This document shows, piece by piece, positions 32,969 through 42,505 of a DNA stretch of 44,970 bases. Positions within the stretch are counted from its first letter, which is position 1; each line of letters starts with the position of its first letter. Where the stretch lies: the NCBI GenBank assembly GCA_002307135.1, contig DBTQ01000028.1, forward strand, positions 1 to 44,970. The letters are read 5' to 3'. Source of the stretch: Bacteroidetes bacterium UBA1312. GTDB taxonomy: Bacteria > Bacteroidota > Bacteroidia > Chitinophagales > Chitinophagaceae. The translations under genes were made by a program, and so were the position numbers. The notes beneath the pieces were generated by a model. It saw only the letters and a program-made list of their open reading frames with translations, ran no database searches and had not been told where the DNA came from.

Positions 32969-33970
32969 CTATTGCTTCGTGAACTTGAAACTTGCAGTTC
33001 CAGTTGTACTATTTATGTTCAATATATAATTACCATTAGGCAAACTGCTTACGGCTATAGTGTTTTTCCCTTTATTTAATGAGCTTGTAGGTAAAACCTT
33101 TTGACCATTAACATTCATTAGCTCCGCTTGTGCTTTTTCTGTTTGTGCATAATCTATGTTTATAAAATCTGTAGTTTGGGTTGGGTAAACCTTAAACTGC
33201 GCAACAAAATCAGGATCACCCAAACCCGCAGCGACAGTCTTAGGTATAAAGCGATACACAGTACCGGAGGTTGGAAATGCATTCATCACTGTTATCGATG
33301 TAGATGCAGCTGTAAAACTATCAACTATAGGAGCCGATGGACTGCCAGTTAAATTGTATCCTTTATTAAGCGTATCGGCTAACATGTCTGCATTTTTAAT
33401 ATACCCAACTAATGTAGATGTGCCTAAATAAAAGTAATCTGTTGGATTAGTAATTTTAGAATCACCAAACCTTAATTCAATAATATTAGTTGTTTCATAG
33501 ACCCACATTTGGAGATTCAAGGAGTCATTCAAAGTACCATAGATGTCCTGTTCCTCATAAAATCCGGCATTAAACATTTCAAACTTAAAAATACGATTTG
33601 GAGCAACACCTGAAACAAGATAGCGTAACGGAGAACTTGGTGTACCTGATATCCAACCTCTATCTTCTAAATCAGTTGCAGCAATCGCCATAAAAGCATT
33701 TATAAGTCCGGTAGTGTCAGAAGCCGGGCCAAAACCACCGGAATTTATAAGTGAAAACGAATCAATCGTTTTATCTCCAATTTTTGAAGTAAATCCCATT
33801 GGAACTTTAAATGATTCTTCATCCCAAAGTAAACCGCTCGAAATGTTTGTACCGGTAGTAAGTGGCGTATATGATTGTCCTGTCTGTACTTTCAGTATAT
33901 AAGAATCTACTGATTGAGCAAATGCCAACTGTGAAGTGCACACTGCAATTGCGATAAAAATTTTCTTCAT
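32969..33970 (-). CDS. T9SS-secreted protein with type A sorting domain
   Basis: 333 residues from ATG 33970. Signal peptide MKKIFIAIAVCTSQLAFAQ. The cargo is beta-rich with no known domain; visible blocks include SYTPLTTGTNISSGLLWDEE, SLINSGGFGPASDTTGLIN and MFNAGFYEEQDIYGTL. The sorting domain starts FKVYPTQTTDFINIDYAQ and ends LPNGNYILNINSTTGTASFK. The frame is open upstream to 34030, but a perfect -7 element (33991-33998) lies in that stretch and the signal peptide begins at 33970. Role unknown; probably exported to the cell surface or released. Confidence 0.88.
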   Translation of the reverse strand: MKKIFIAIAVCTSQLAFAQSVDSYILKVQTGQSYTPLTTGTNISSGLLWDEESFKVPMGFTSKIGDKTIDSFSLINSGGFGPASDTTGLINAFMAIAATDLEDRGWISGTPSSPLRYLVSGVAPNRIFKFEMFNAGFYEEQDIYGTLNDSLNLQMWVYETTNIIELRFGDSKITNPTDYFYLGTSTLVGYIKNADMLADTLNKGYNLTGSPSAPIVDSFTAASTSITVMNAFPTSGTVYRFIPKTVAAGLGDPDFVAQFKVYPTQTTDFINIDYAQTEKAQAELMNVNGQKVLPTSSLNKGKNTIAVSSLPNGNYILNINSTTGTASFKFTKQ

Positions 33971-33990
33971 GTTTTTAGATTTGGTGAGTG

Positions 33991-33998
33991 CAAAGTTA
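33991..33998 (-). promoter_or_regulatory. -7 promoter element for the T9SS protein gene
   Basis: On the minus strand TAACTTTG matches TAnnTTTG exactly and is followed by CACTC. It lies about 21 bp upstream of the start at 33970 and supports that start over the longer frame. Confidence 0.5.
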
Positions 33999-34061
33999 AT
34001 AAAGCTATTTTTCGTTCCCTTGTATTTCAAATATTATTGGTACGTCGCGATGTTAATATTA

Positions 34062-35333
34062 TTAAAACTCAAACCCAATGTCCGTTCTAAAATATTTACC
34101 CTCAAAATTTATTAATGCAGCATTTGCATAAGATATCTCGAGCGCCTCTTTTATATTTTCACCATAAGAAGTAACTGCAATCACTCGTCCACCTGCAGTA
34201 AACACGTTATTATCTTTTTTTATTGTGCCCGCATGAAACAAAATACTGTTTGACACATGCGCTAATCCTGTTATTAATTTATTTTTTTCATAATCACCGG
34301 GGTAACCTCCTGAAACAAGCATAACTGTACATGCAGCCTTAGGGTTGTGTTGCACGATTACTTCATTCAGTTTTTGTTCGTTCATTTTAAGAATCATTGC
34401 TACCAAATCATTCTCTAAGCGCGGCATCACTACCTCTGTTTCCGGATCACCCATACGGCAATTATATTCAATCACATAGGGTTCACCTCCTACATTAATC
34501 AAACCAAAAAAGATAAAACCCTGATACAATATCCCTTCAGATTTTAAGCCGCTTACTGTCGGCTCTATGATTTTTCGTATCACTTTTTGCATAAAGTCAC
34601 CCTGCACAAAAGGGACAGGAGAAATCGCGCCCATACCTCCGGTATTAGGTCCCGTATCACCCTCGCCTATCCGCTTGTAATCCTTGGCTTCAGGTAAAAT
34701 AACATAATGCTCCCCATCTGTAAAAGCAAAAACAGAACATTCAATACCCGTTAAAAATTGTTCAACAACTACAGTTTTACTTGCATCTCCAAACTGAGCT
34801 TCTTTTATCATCGAAGTAAAGACCTCTTTCGCTTCGTCTTTATCAGAAGTAATCACCACGCCTTTCCCGGCAGCCAAACCATCGGCCTTGAGCACAATTG
34901 GTGTGCTATGATGATCTAAATACTGTAATCCCAATTCAAAATTGTGTTCATCAAATTCAGCATAACCTGCTGTTGGAATCTGATGCCGTTGCATAAATTT
35001 TTTAGAAAAAGCCTTACTACCTTCCAATTGAGCACCTTCCTTACTTGGGCCTGGTATAATAATATGTTTTAAATCAGGATCATTTTTGAAAAAATCATAA
35101 ATACCATTTACAAGTGGCTCCTCTGAACCCGGGAATAAAATATCAATTTTATGGCTGATGCAAAATATTTTAATCGCTTCGAAATCATTGATGCCTAGTA
35201 CTACATTAGTACCAAACGCAGCAGTACCGGCGTTGCCGGGAGCAATAAACAGTTGACTGCAAAGGGGACTTTGACTAAGCTTCCAAGAGATTGCAGATTC
35301 GCGGCCACCAGAGCCAAGTAGTAGTATATTCAT
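34062..35333 (-). CDS. purD: Phosphoribosylamine-glycine ligase
   Basis: 423 residues, full length. It joins glycine to phosphoribosylamine with ATP in purine synthesis. N-domain motif MNILLLGSGGRESAISWKL and FIAPGNAGT; ATP-grasp segments IVLKADGLAAGKGVVI, VVEQFLTGIECSVFAF and GPNTGGMGAISP; and VIEYNCRMGDPETEVVMPRL near the metal site. The C-terminal part ends with NFEGKYFRTDIGFEF. It is divergent from the POT transporter, 108 bp between starts. Confidence 0.96.
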   Translation of the reverse strand: MNILLLGSGGRESAISWKLSQSPLCSQLFIAPGNAGTAAFGTNVVLGINDFEAIKIFCISHKIDILFPGSEEPLVNGIYDFFKNDPDLKHIIIPGPSKEGAQLEGSKAFSKKFMQRHQIPTAGYAEFDEHNFELGLQYLDHHSTPIVLKADGLAAGKGVVITSDKDEAKEVFTSMIKEAQFGDASKTVVVEQFLTGIECSVFAFTDGEHYVILPEAKDYKRIGEGDTGPNTGGMGAISPVPFVQGDFMQKVIRKIIEPTVSGLKSEGILYQGFIFFGLINVGGEPYVIEYNCRMGDPETEVVMPRLENDLVAMILKMNEQKLNEVIVQHNPKAACTVMLVSGGYPGDYEKNKLITGLAHVSNSILFHAGTIKKDNNVFTAGGRVIAVTSYGENIKEALEISYANAALINFEGKYFRTDIGFEF

Positions 35334-35441
35334 GAGCTAAAAACTATTCGGCTGCAAAGAACGTAAAAAAATCCCCCTTTTTGGATTGAATATTTTATCT
35401 ATCTTGCCCGTCAAATCAGAAAATTTACTTAAATTTTATTT

Positions 35442-37196
35442 ATGACCGAAAACGTATTGCAACAACAAACAGAATCGAAAGGGCACCCAAAAGGTCTGTG
35501 GGTTTTATTTGGCACGGAAATGTGGGAACGCTTCAACTTTTACGGAATGCGTGCAATCCTTACTTTATTTATGGTTAATTCATTAGTAATGAAAGAAGCG
35601 GATGCTTCTTTGATTTATGGTGGATTTTTAGGCTTATGCTACCTTACCCCTATGCTTGGTGGTTTTATTTCTGATCGTTTTTTTGGAAACAGAAATTGCA
35701 TTTTATTAGGAGGACTGATGATGGCCGCCGGCCAATTCTTGTTATTTACAAGTGCCAGCGTTTTTGGTGCTAATTTGGATTTGGCAAAAACATTAATGTG
35801 GGTTGCATTAACCGTAATCATTTTCGGAAATGGTTTTTTCAAACCCAATATTTCGAGCATGGTAGGAAGCCTTTACCCAAAACAAGAAAAGAGCAAATTG
35901 GATACGGCTTTTACTATATTTTACATGGGTATTAATTTAGGAGCATTCTTAGGGCAATACATCTGTCCTACGATTGGAGATGTAAAAAATAAAATCAAGT
36001 TACCGGATGGTACTTACAAAATGCTTCCTAATGGTGCATTTGATACGATCAGGGATATTCATGCTTTTAAATGGGGTTTTCTAGCAGCTTCAATAGCTAT
36101 GCTTATTGGTACTGCTGTATTCTTTTTCTTAAAAAACAAATATGTAGTTACACCTGAAGGGAAACCATTAGGTGGATTGCCCAAACACAATGATGCTTCG
36201 CACTACGAAGAAGGAGAAGCTCAAAAAGCGGTATTTTCTACTCAATCATTAATTATTGCAGGAATTGCTTTTATCGCATTGTTTTTTACTTTCAGGTATT
36301 TATTAGACGGAACCAATTTTGTAAAAACAATTATTTATCCAATCATCTATTCAAGTGGTCTTACATTGGCTGGCCTGATCATTTCAGATAAATCTTTAAC
36401 TAAAATAGAATTGCAACGTATTTTGGTAATTTATATCGTAGGTTTCTTTATCATATTTTTCTGGGCTGCATTTGAGCAAGCAGGATCTTCATTAACATTT
36501 ATTGCAGATAATCAGACAGACAGAAGCATATTTGGATGGAATATGCCCCCATCTATGGTACAAATATTCAATGGCGCATTTGTTTTTGCATTTGCATTTC
36601 CATTTAGTATGCTTTGGGATAAATTACGCTCAAAAGGGAAAGAACCTATTTCTACTGTAAAACAAGCAATAGGATTAGGCTTAATCGCATTAAGTTATTT
36701 TATTATTGCACACAATGTAAAAGACTTGGGTAATAGTGGATTATTAGCTATTAAATGGTTGATATTATTATACTTAATACAAACATTTGCAGAACTTTGC
36801 TTATCACCAATTGGTTTATCATTAGTAGGTAAATTATCACCAAAGCGTTTTGCTTCTTTACTTTTTGGTGTTTTCTTTTTATCCAATGCTGCAGGTTATG
36901 CTTTAGCAGGAACATTAGGCTCGCTAATACCCGCAACTGGTGATAAATTTAAAAAAGCCCAAGAATTGGGTATAGACTTGCAAGGCATTTTAAATAAATC
37001 AATTACACCAACAGCTGAACAACTAAAAACATTAGATATTAACCAAATCAGTGCTACAAACCCAGTATTTGCAGGTTACGAGATTCACAATTTATATGAA
37101 TTTTTTATGGTTTTTGTAGTATTAACAGGTATTGCAGCTATCATATTATTTTTACTAACACCCTTGCTAAAGAAAATGATGCATGGAGTAAAATAG
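35442..37196 (+). CDS. POT-family proton-coupled peptide transporter
   Basis: 584 residues with many hydrophobic helices, an inner-membrane importer of di- and tripeptides driven by protons. The ExxER signature is in FGTEMWERFNFYGMRAIL near residues 24-41. Another family block is TAFTIFYMGINLGAFLGQYI. A longer loop with KHNDASHYEEGEAQKAV separates the halves. The C-terminal half has AELCLSPIGLSLVGKLSPKR. A terminator follows 21 bp after the stop. Confidence 0.94.
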   Translation: MTENVLQQQTESKGHPKGLWVLFGTEMWERFNFYGMRAILTLFMVNSLVMKEADASLIYGGFLGLCYLTPMLGGFISDRFFGNRNCILLGGLMMAAGQFLLFTSASVFGANLDLAKTLMWVALTVIIFGNGFFKPNISSMVGSLYPKQEKSKLDTAFTIFYMGINLGAFLGQYICPTIGDVKNKIKLPDGTYKMLPNGAFDTIRDIHAFKWGFLAASIAMLIGTAVFFFLKNKYVVTPEGKPLGGLPKHNDASHYEEGEAQKAVFSTQSLIIAGIAFIALFFTFRYLLDGTNFVKTIIYPIIYSSGLTLAGLIISDKSLTKIELQRILVIYIVGFFIIFFWAAFEQAGSSLTFIADNQTDRSIFGWNMPPSMVQIFNGAFVFAFAFPFSMLWDKLRSKGKEPISTVKQAIGLGLIALSYFIIAHNVKDLGNSGLLAIKWLILLYLIQTFAELCLSPIGLSLVGKLSPKRFASLLFGVFFLSNAAGYALAGTLGSLIPATGDKFKKAQELGIDLQGILNKSITPTAEQLKTLDINQISATNPVFAGYEIHNLYEFFMVFVVLTGIAAIILFLLTPLLKKMMHGVK

Positions 37197-37216
37197 TTTA
37201 ATCATCCCTATTTAAA

Positions 37217-37250
37217 AATAGCCGATCTGTTCAATAACAGGTCGGCTATT
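37217..37250 (+). terminator. Terminator after the POT transporter gene
   Basis: AATAGCCGATCTG pairs with CAGGTCGGCTATT allowing one G-U pair, followed by CTATATTATC. It lies 21 bp after the stop. Confidence 0.7.
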
Positions 37251-37309
37251 CTATATTATCAAATATTTTTTTCAGGTTAAAAAACAAAAAATAATAGAGC
37301 CACCACATA

Positions 37310-37540
37310 TTGTATAAAATTATTTTCATTCAATCACCCAACCTTTTTTTTCATTTTACCGTCTTATTATTGAACACGATACAAATACCTATTTACCAAG
37401 CCTACGAAATCACCCTATTCAACGGCCCTTATGTATCCCTAAAGCGTCTGTATTTAATCGATACAGACGCGTTCACCGAAAACAAACCCTATCACAGCGC
37501 CACCAAACCTGGGGCGCTTTGGTATTTTAGCCCAGCTTGA
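37310..37540 (+). other. Doubtful small ORF in a hairpin-rich gap
   Basis: The 480-bp gap between the POT gene and the next gene has a 76-codon frame here. Its second half is unusually GC-rich for the window. Two perfect hairpins fall inside: GCGTCTGTAT (37444-37453) with its complement (37461-37470), and AGCGCC (37497-37502) with GGCGCT (37514-37519). The reverse strand reads SWAKIPKRPRFGGAVIGFVF over the same stretch. It could be a small protein, a structured RNA or a repeat-element remnant; I cannot decide. Confidence 0.25.
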
Positions 37541-37651
37541 AAAAGAGTAATTAATACCTCTATCTCCCCCAATCAATTTATCATTCTATGGACTTGACGT
37601 TTAGTGTTCAAACGACAAAAATGCCACCTATGGTCAAAAATAAAATAACGC

Positions 37652-37659
37652 TACATTTG
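37652..37659 (+). promoter_or_regulatory. -7 promoter element for the membrane-anchored protein gene
   Basis: TACATTTG matches TAnnTTTG exactly and is followed by CAGAC. The start codon at 37677 is 18 bp later, so the leader would be about 12 nt. No clear -33 TTG. Confidence 0.45.
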
Positions 37660-37676
37660 CAGACTAAAATTAAAAT

Positions 37677-38219
37677 ATGACTGAGACTATTTTAGAAATA
37701 CTTAAATACACTATACCTGCTTTTATTGTACTATTATCGAGCTATTTAATTGTACAAAAATTTCTAGTGTCTGAACTTAAGCGCAAACAAATTGCTTTAC
37801 TACATGAGACACAAAATATTACTATCCGTATGCGTTTACAAGCCTATGAGCGACTTTCGTTACTAATGGAACGTATTCATCCTCGCCAAATGATGCCCAA
37901 GGTATATCAAACTGGCATGACGGTTTCGCAATTACAGCAAGCGCTTGTAATAACTATTCGTGGTGAATTTGAACATAATCTGAGTCAACAGATTTACGTA
38001 TCACGTGAAGTGTGGGAAAGTGTAAAAAAAGCAACGGAACAAGAGCTTAATATGATACACCAAATAGCAAGCCATTTAAAGCCCGAAGCTCCCGCCAAAG
38101 AGTTAAATATGCACATTTCTGACTATTTAGTCTCACAAGAGTCAGAATTACCTTCTGAAATAGCTTTACAAATTATCCATGACGAAGCCCGAAGAGTACT
38201 TTCTTATGGAGCCATCTAA
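37677..38219 (+). CDS. Conserved membrane-anchored protein of unknown function
   Basis: 180 residues. Residues 7-27 form one hydrophobic segment (ILKYTIPAFIVLLSSYLIVQ); the rest is a soluble, mostly helical domain with RMRLQAYERLSLLMERIHPR, IRGEFEHNLSQQIYVSREVW and ALQIIHDEARRVLSYG. The anchored helical layout is seen in uncharacterised Bacteroidetes proteins that often sit near cell-envelope genes. It lies 180 bp before the uppS-bamA-ompH cluster on the same strand, which has its own promoter element. No function can be assigned. Confidence 0.75.
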   Translation: MTETILEILKYTIPAFIVLLSSYLIVQKFLVSELKRKQIALLHETQNITIRMRLQAYERLSLLMERIHPRQMMPKVYQTGMTVSQLQQALVITIRGEFEHNLSQQIYVSREVWESVKKATEQELNMIHQIASHLKPEAPAKELNMHISDYLVSQESELPSEIALQIIHDEARRVLSYGAI

Positions 38220-38343
38220 AAGCCATAAATATGAATGGGATTACAAAATTTGAGTCAATTGTTTCGTGTTGATTAACATATATTTTGCAGTTAAAACGGC
38301 GTTAAACTATTGATATGGATTTTTAGAGCTTACAGCAAGCCTA

Positions 38344-38351
38344 TATTTTTG
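38344..38351 (+). promoter_or_regulatory. -7 promoter element for the uppS-bamA cluster
   Basis: TATTTTTG matches TAnnTTTG exactly and is followed by TAACTTCGC, a typical Bacteroidetes start context. It lies 49 bp before the uppS start. Confidence 0.45.
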
Positions 38352-38399
38352 TAACTTCGCACACTTCCAACGCCTTGGTGTGTTTTTTGCTCAACAAAT

Positions 38400-39167
38400 A
38401 TGGATCAACAAGCTATCGACAAAACAAGCTTACCCAAGCATATTGCCATCATTATGGATGGTAATGGCCGATGGGCAAAAGAACGTGGACAAGACCGAAT
38501 CTATGGTCACCATGAAGGTGTATTGAGTGTTAGAGAAATTGTGAATGTAGCTGGTGAAATTGGTATTAAATATTTAACGCTTTATGCCTTTTCTACTGAA
38601 AATTGGAATCGACCAAAAGAAGAAGTTGCGGCATTAATGGAATTATTAGTAGCGACCATACGTAAGGAAGCAGACGAGCTAAATAAGAATAATGTAAGAC
38701 TTCATGTCATAGGCGACTTTGCTGCATTACCTGAAGTTTGTCAAAAAGAAATGAATGAAGCAATGGGTATTACTGCAAATAATACAGGTCTCAATTTGAT
38801 ATTGGCACTAAGCTATAGCGCCAAATGGGAGATTTTAAATGCAGTAAAACAAATATCCCAAAACGTACAAATAGGAAAGCTCCAACCAACTGATATTACA
38901 GACGAAATATTCCATCAATACCTTTCTACTCATGCATTCCCCGATCCTGAACTAATGATCAGAACCAGCGGAGAAAATAGGATTAGTAACTTTTTATTGT
39001 ACCAGCTAGCTTATTCTGAGTTGTACTTTACAGCAACTCATTGGCCCGACTTCAGAAAAAAACAATTTTTACAAGCCATACTAGATTACCAACAGCGTGA
39101 ACGCCGGTTTGGTATGATCAGTGAACAAATACAAACGCCCCAATCAGAGAATGCCAAAAATCAATAA
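38400..39167 (+). CDS. uppS: Isoprenyl transferase (undecaprenyl diphosphate synthase)
   Basis: 255 residues. It adds isopentenyl units in cis to farnesyl diphosphate to make the lipid carrier for peptidoglycan and LPS precursors. The catalytic motif is IIMDGNGRWAKERG with Asp20; further motifs are YLTLYAFSTENWNRP and LMIRTSGENRISNFLLYQLA with AYSELYFTATHWPDF. The isoprenoid supply comes from the MEP pathway, for which dxs and ispE are in this window. Its end overlaps the bamA start by 17 bp. Confidence 0.96.
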   Translation: MDQQAIDKTSLPKHIAIIMDGNGRWAKERGQDRIYGHHEGVLSVREIVNVAGEIGIKYLTLYAFSTENWNRPKEEVAALMELLVATIRKEADELNKNNVRLHVIGDFAALPEVCQKEMNEAMGITANNTGLNLILALSYSAKWEILNAVKQISQNVQIGKLQPTDITDEIFHQYLSTHAFPDPELMIRTSGENRISNFLLYQLAYSELYFTATHWPDFRKKQFLQAILDYQQRERRFGMISEQIQTPQSENAKNQ

Positions 39168-41808
39168 GCTCAGCTTACTACTCTCGTGTATCTGCACATA
39201 TTGCAGTATTACACCCATACATGCACAAATAGCCATGCCGAGGGGCAAACAATCAGGCGTAAGCTTGTCCACAGCACAGAGCAAACCCGATGCTCCTAAA
39301 GAATATACCATTGGTGGTATTAAAACTTCTGGAGCCAACTTCTTAGATGAAGATTTGTTACTCGCAGTTTCAGGTTTAAACGTAGGGGGCAAGGTAAAAT
39401 TACCCTATGATGAATCTATTCAAAAAGCAATTAAAAACTTGTGGAAACAAGAATTGTTTTCTGATGTAAATATAACTATTGATAAATTTATTGGCGACAA
39501 AGTATTTCTAAATATCCACGTTGAAGAGCGTCCGCGTTTGAGTCGTTTCAACTTTAAAGGTATTCACAAAGGAGAAGCTCAAGAACTTCAGAAAAAATTG
39601 AGCCTCGTAAAATCAAAAGTAATTACAGAAGCGACTAAGAAAGAGTCAATTGTACGCATTAAAAAATACTTCGAAGATAAAGGATACGGTAATACCCAAG
39701 TTAAAATAAAAGAAAAAAAAGACTCCATTATTGTTAACTCTGTAATTCTAACATTCGATGTTGAAGTTGGGAAAAAAACAAGGATCAATCAGGTTAACTT
39801 TGCAGGAAACGATCATGCCCACGAAGCAAGATTAAAGCGAGCGCTTAAAAACACTAAAGAAGCGGGAAGAATTTCCTTGTACCGCGCAGATGATATGTCG
39901 GTATATAGTAATGGAGAAAAACGCTCATTTAGTAAATATTTGAAGAATTTTGGTTTTCTATCACTTTCCAAAACACTTGATGCTCTTGATCCATATTTCA
40001 GACCTAATTTCCTTAAATCCTCCAAATTCAACCATCAAAAATTTACTGACGATAAACAATCAGTAATTGCTTACTACAATACATTGGGATATCGTGATGC
40101 GTCAATAATATCTGATACCGTTTATAGTGTTGCCAATGGAAATGTTAATGTCGATATCAAAGTAAATGAAGGACGTAAATATTATTTTGGTGACTTTAAA
40201 TGGAAAGGCAATACCAAATACACAGACGAATTTCTTACAAAATTACTTGGGATACGAAAGGGTGATATATATGACCAAGAACTGTTAGAACGACGTACAG
40301 GATCTATACCAGACCCTGCAGGTCAAGATATTGGTAGCCTGTATATGGATGACGGTTATCTTTATTTTAGAATTGACCCGGTAGAAGCATCAATAGTTGG
40401 TGATACTATCAACTATGAAATGCGCATTACAGAAGGTAATCAAGCTACTATTAAAAATGTAACCATCGAAGGGAACGATCGTACCAATGAAAAAGTAATT
40501 AGACGTGAATTGCGGACTCTGCCAGGTAGTAAATTCAGCAGACAAGACATTATCAGATCTCAAAGTGAAATCGCTCGCTTAGGCTTTTTTGATGCCGAGA
40601 AAATAGGAATCCAACCAAAACCACATCCGGATGGAACTGTTGACATCAACTACACAGTAGTAGAAAAATCAAGTGACCAACTACAACTATCAATGGGTTT
40701 TGGTGGTGGCGTTAGCTTCTACGGACAAATTGGAATTACCTTTAATAACTTTTCGTTGCGCAATATGTTTAAACCCAAATTATGGGATCCGCTACCCGTA
40801 GGAGATGGGCAACGCTTTGCTGTCAACTATTCGTCAAATGGTATTACTTACAATTCGCTGAATATATCGCTAACCGAACCATGGCTTGGTGGCAAAAAAC
40901 CGAATGCCCTTACTACTAACTTTATTTACAGCAAATATTCAACAACATCCACAGACCCAAGTAGCTCTTATATAAGAGTAGTTGGCGGAGGTGTTACTTT
41001 GAGCAGACGTGTAAAATGGCCTGATGATAATTTTGTGCTTAGCTATGGATTGAACTATCAAAATTACTTTTTGAAAAGTTATTCTTTACTGACCAATTTC
41101 ACAGATGGGTATGCCAATAACTTGTATTTTAAACTAGCAATACAACGTTATTCACTTGACCAACCTACTTATCCAAGAAGCGGATCCGATGTAAGCTTCA
41201 GTTTCCAATTCACACCACCTTATAGCGCATTCAGTGGAACTGATTTTACAACCGCAAGTGAACAACAACGTTACAAATGGATTGAATACCATAAATATCG
41301 ATTCAAAGCAGATTGGTATAAAACGCTTGTGGGTAATATGGTATTTAAATTCTCCGCGAAGATGGGCTTCATGGGATACTACAATCCGGATATAGGTCTT
41401 TCGCCATTTGAGCGATTCCAGTTAGGTGGTGACGGACTTTCTGGTCAGAACTATTTTATTGGTCGTGATATTATCTCGCAACGTGGATATGAAATTTATG
41501 GAAATGATGCAACCATTTTCAACAAATATGTTGCAGAAATACGTTACCCATTCTCACTCAGTCCAACATCCACAATATATGGATTGGCTTTTGTCGATGC
41601 TGCAAATGCTTGGGCTAATTTCACTACTTACAATCCGTTTAGACTTAATAGAGATGTTGGTATTGGTATTAGGATGTACCTACCGATGTTTGGTTTATTA
41701 GGGTTAGATTACGGTATTGGATTAGATCGCTACGACCCTGCTAATGGTGTAAAAAGCATAAAAGACATGTCTAAAATAACATTCATGCTAGGTTTTGAAC
41801 CTGAATAA
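39151..41808 (+). CDS. bamA: Outer-membrane protein assembly factor BamA
   Basis: 885 residues. The central subunit of the machine that folds beta-barrels into the outer membrane. From ATG 39151 a signal peptide MPKINKLSLLLSCICTYCSI is visible; the frame extends to a GTG at 39121, but that part has no signal. Five POTRA-like repeats are expected over about 50-460; segments such as YTIGGIKTSGANFLDEDLLL, RINQVNFAGNDHAHEARLKR and KNVTIEGNDRTNEKVIRREL are typical of POTRA domains. The C-terminal barrel carries GFGGGVSFYGQIGITFNNFS, GLNYQNYFLKSY and the surface-antigen tail. It lies between uppS and two OmpH/Skp genes, a common Bacteroidetes envelope cluster. Confidence 0.95.
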   Translation: MPKINKLSLLLSCICTYCSITPIHAQIAMPRGKQSGVSLSTAQSKPDAPKEYTIGGIKTSGANFLDEDLLLAVSGLNVGGKVKLPYDESIQKAIKNLWKQELFSDVNITIDKFIGDKVFLNIHVEERPRLSRFNFKGIHKGEAQELQKKLSLVKSKVITEATKKESIVRIKKYFEDKGYGNTQVKIKEKKDSIIVNSVILTFDVEVGKKTRINQVNFAGNDHAHEARLKRALKNTKEAGRISLYRADDMSVYSNGEKRSFSKYLKNFGFLSLSKTLDALDPYFRPNFLKSSKFNHQKFTDDKQSVIAYYNTLGYRDASIISDTVYSVANGNVNVDIKVNEGRKYYFGDFKWKGNTKYTDEFLTKLLGIRKGDIYDQELLERRTGSIPDPAGQDIGSLYMDDGYLYFRIDPVEASIVGDTINYEMRITEGNQATIKNVTIEGNDRTNEKVIRRELRTLPGSKFSRQDIIRSQSEIARLGFFDAEKIGIQPKPHPDGTVDINYTVVEKSSDQLQLSMGFGGGVSFYGQIGITFNNFSLRNMFKPKLWDPLPVGDGQRFAVNYSSNGITYNSLNISLTEPWLGGKKPNALTTNFIYSKYSTTSTDPSSSYIRVVGGGVTLSRRVKWPDDNFVLSYGLNYQNYFLKSYSLLTNFTDGYANNLYFKLAIQRYSLDQPTYPRSGSDVSFSFQFTPPYSAFSGTDFTTASEQQRYKWIEYHKYRFKADWYKTLVGNMVFKFSAKMGFMGYYNPDIGLSPFERFQLGGDGLSGQNYFIGRDIISQRGYEIYGNDATIFNKYVAEIRYPFSLSPTSTIYGLAFVDAANAWANFTTYNPFRLNRDVGIGIRMYLPMFGLLGLDYGIGLDRYDPANGVKSIKDMSKITFMLGFEPE

Positions 41809-41919
41809 TCAGTGTCAAAAATGTTAAAAATGGCAACACTTTAAACCGTTTGTATTTAGTATTGTCAGAAGTACCGTGTTCAAAATATAAATACATTCTA
41901 CAATAAAAATAAAACCGTT

Positions 41920-42435
41920 ATGAAAAAAATAATCATTCCCGTATTATTACTATTAGCTAGTACATACTCTGTGAATGCACAGAGATATTGCATTATCGAT
42001 TCTAAATACATACTCGAAAAAATTCCTGATTATAAGGATGCACAAACTAAATTAGATGCGTTCTCAAAAAACTGGCAATCAGAGGTGGATAATAAGATGA
42101 AAGAAGTAGATCGAATGTATAAAAGCTATCAAGCAGAACGTGCAATGCTCAATGATGATATGCGTAAAAAACGGGAAGATGAAATAACCAGCAAAGAAAA
42201 AGCAGCCAAAGATTTACAAAAACAATATTTTGGCTACGAGGGAGAATTATTCAAAAAACGCCAGGAACTAGTAAAACCCGTACAAGACAAAGTATATAAT
42301 GCAGTGCAAAAAATGGCCACTGCCAAAAATTTTGATTTAGTATTGGACAAAGCAGGAGGTGTTACAATGTTCTATGCTGACCCAAAATTAGACCATAGTG
42401 ATGATGTGTTAAAATCACTCGGGGTTTTGAAGTAA
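41920..42435 (+). CDS. OmpH/Skp-family periplasmic chaperone, first copy
   Basis: 171 residues. Signal peptide ends YSVNAQ (21). The OmpH/Skp fold has a small core (YCIIDSKYILEKIPDYKDAQ) and a long coiled-coil pair, seen here in the Lys/Glu-rich middle from about 50 to 125. The C-terminal strand reads FDLVLDKAGGVTMFYADP. Skp-like chaperones hold unfolded outer-membrane proteins for BamA, whose gene lies 111 bp upstream. A second copy follows after 70 bp. Confidence 0.92.
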   Translation: MKKIIIPVLLLLASTYSVNAQRYCIIDSKYILEKIPDYKDAQTKLDAFSKNWQSEVDNKMKEVDRMYKSYQAERAMLNDDMRKKREDEITSKEKAAKDLQKQYFGYEGELFKKRQELVKPVQDKVYNAVQKMATAKNFDLVLDKAGGVTMFYADPKLDHSDDVLKSLGVLK

Positions 42436-42505
42436 AAAAATCGCTCTTTAATTATTTTAATTTAACTTCGCAAATCCATAAAAAATTCAACTTTTAATCA
42501 ACAAA

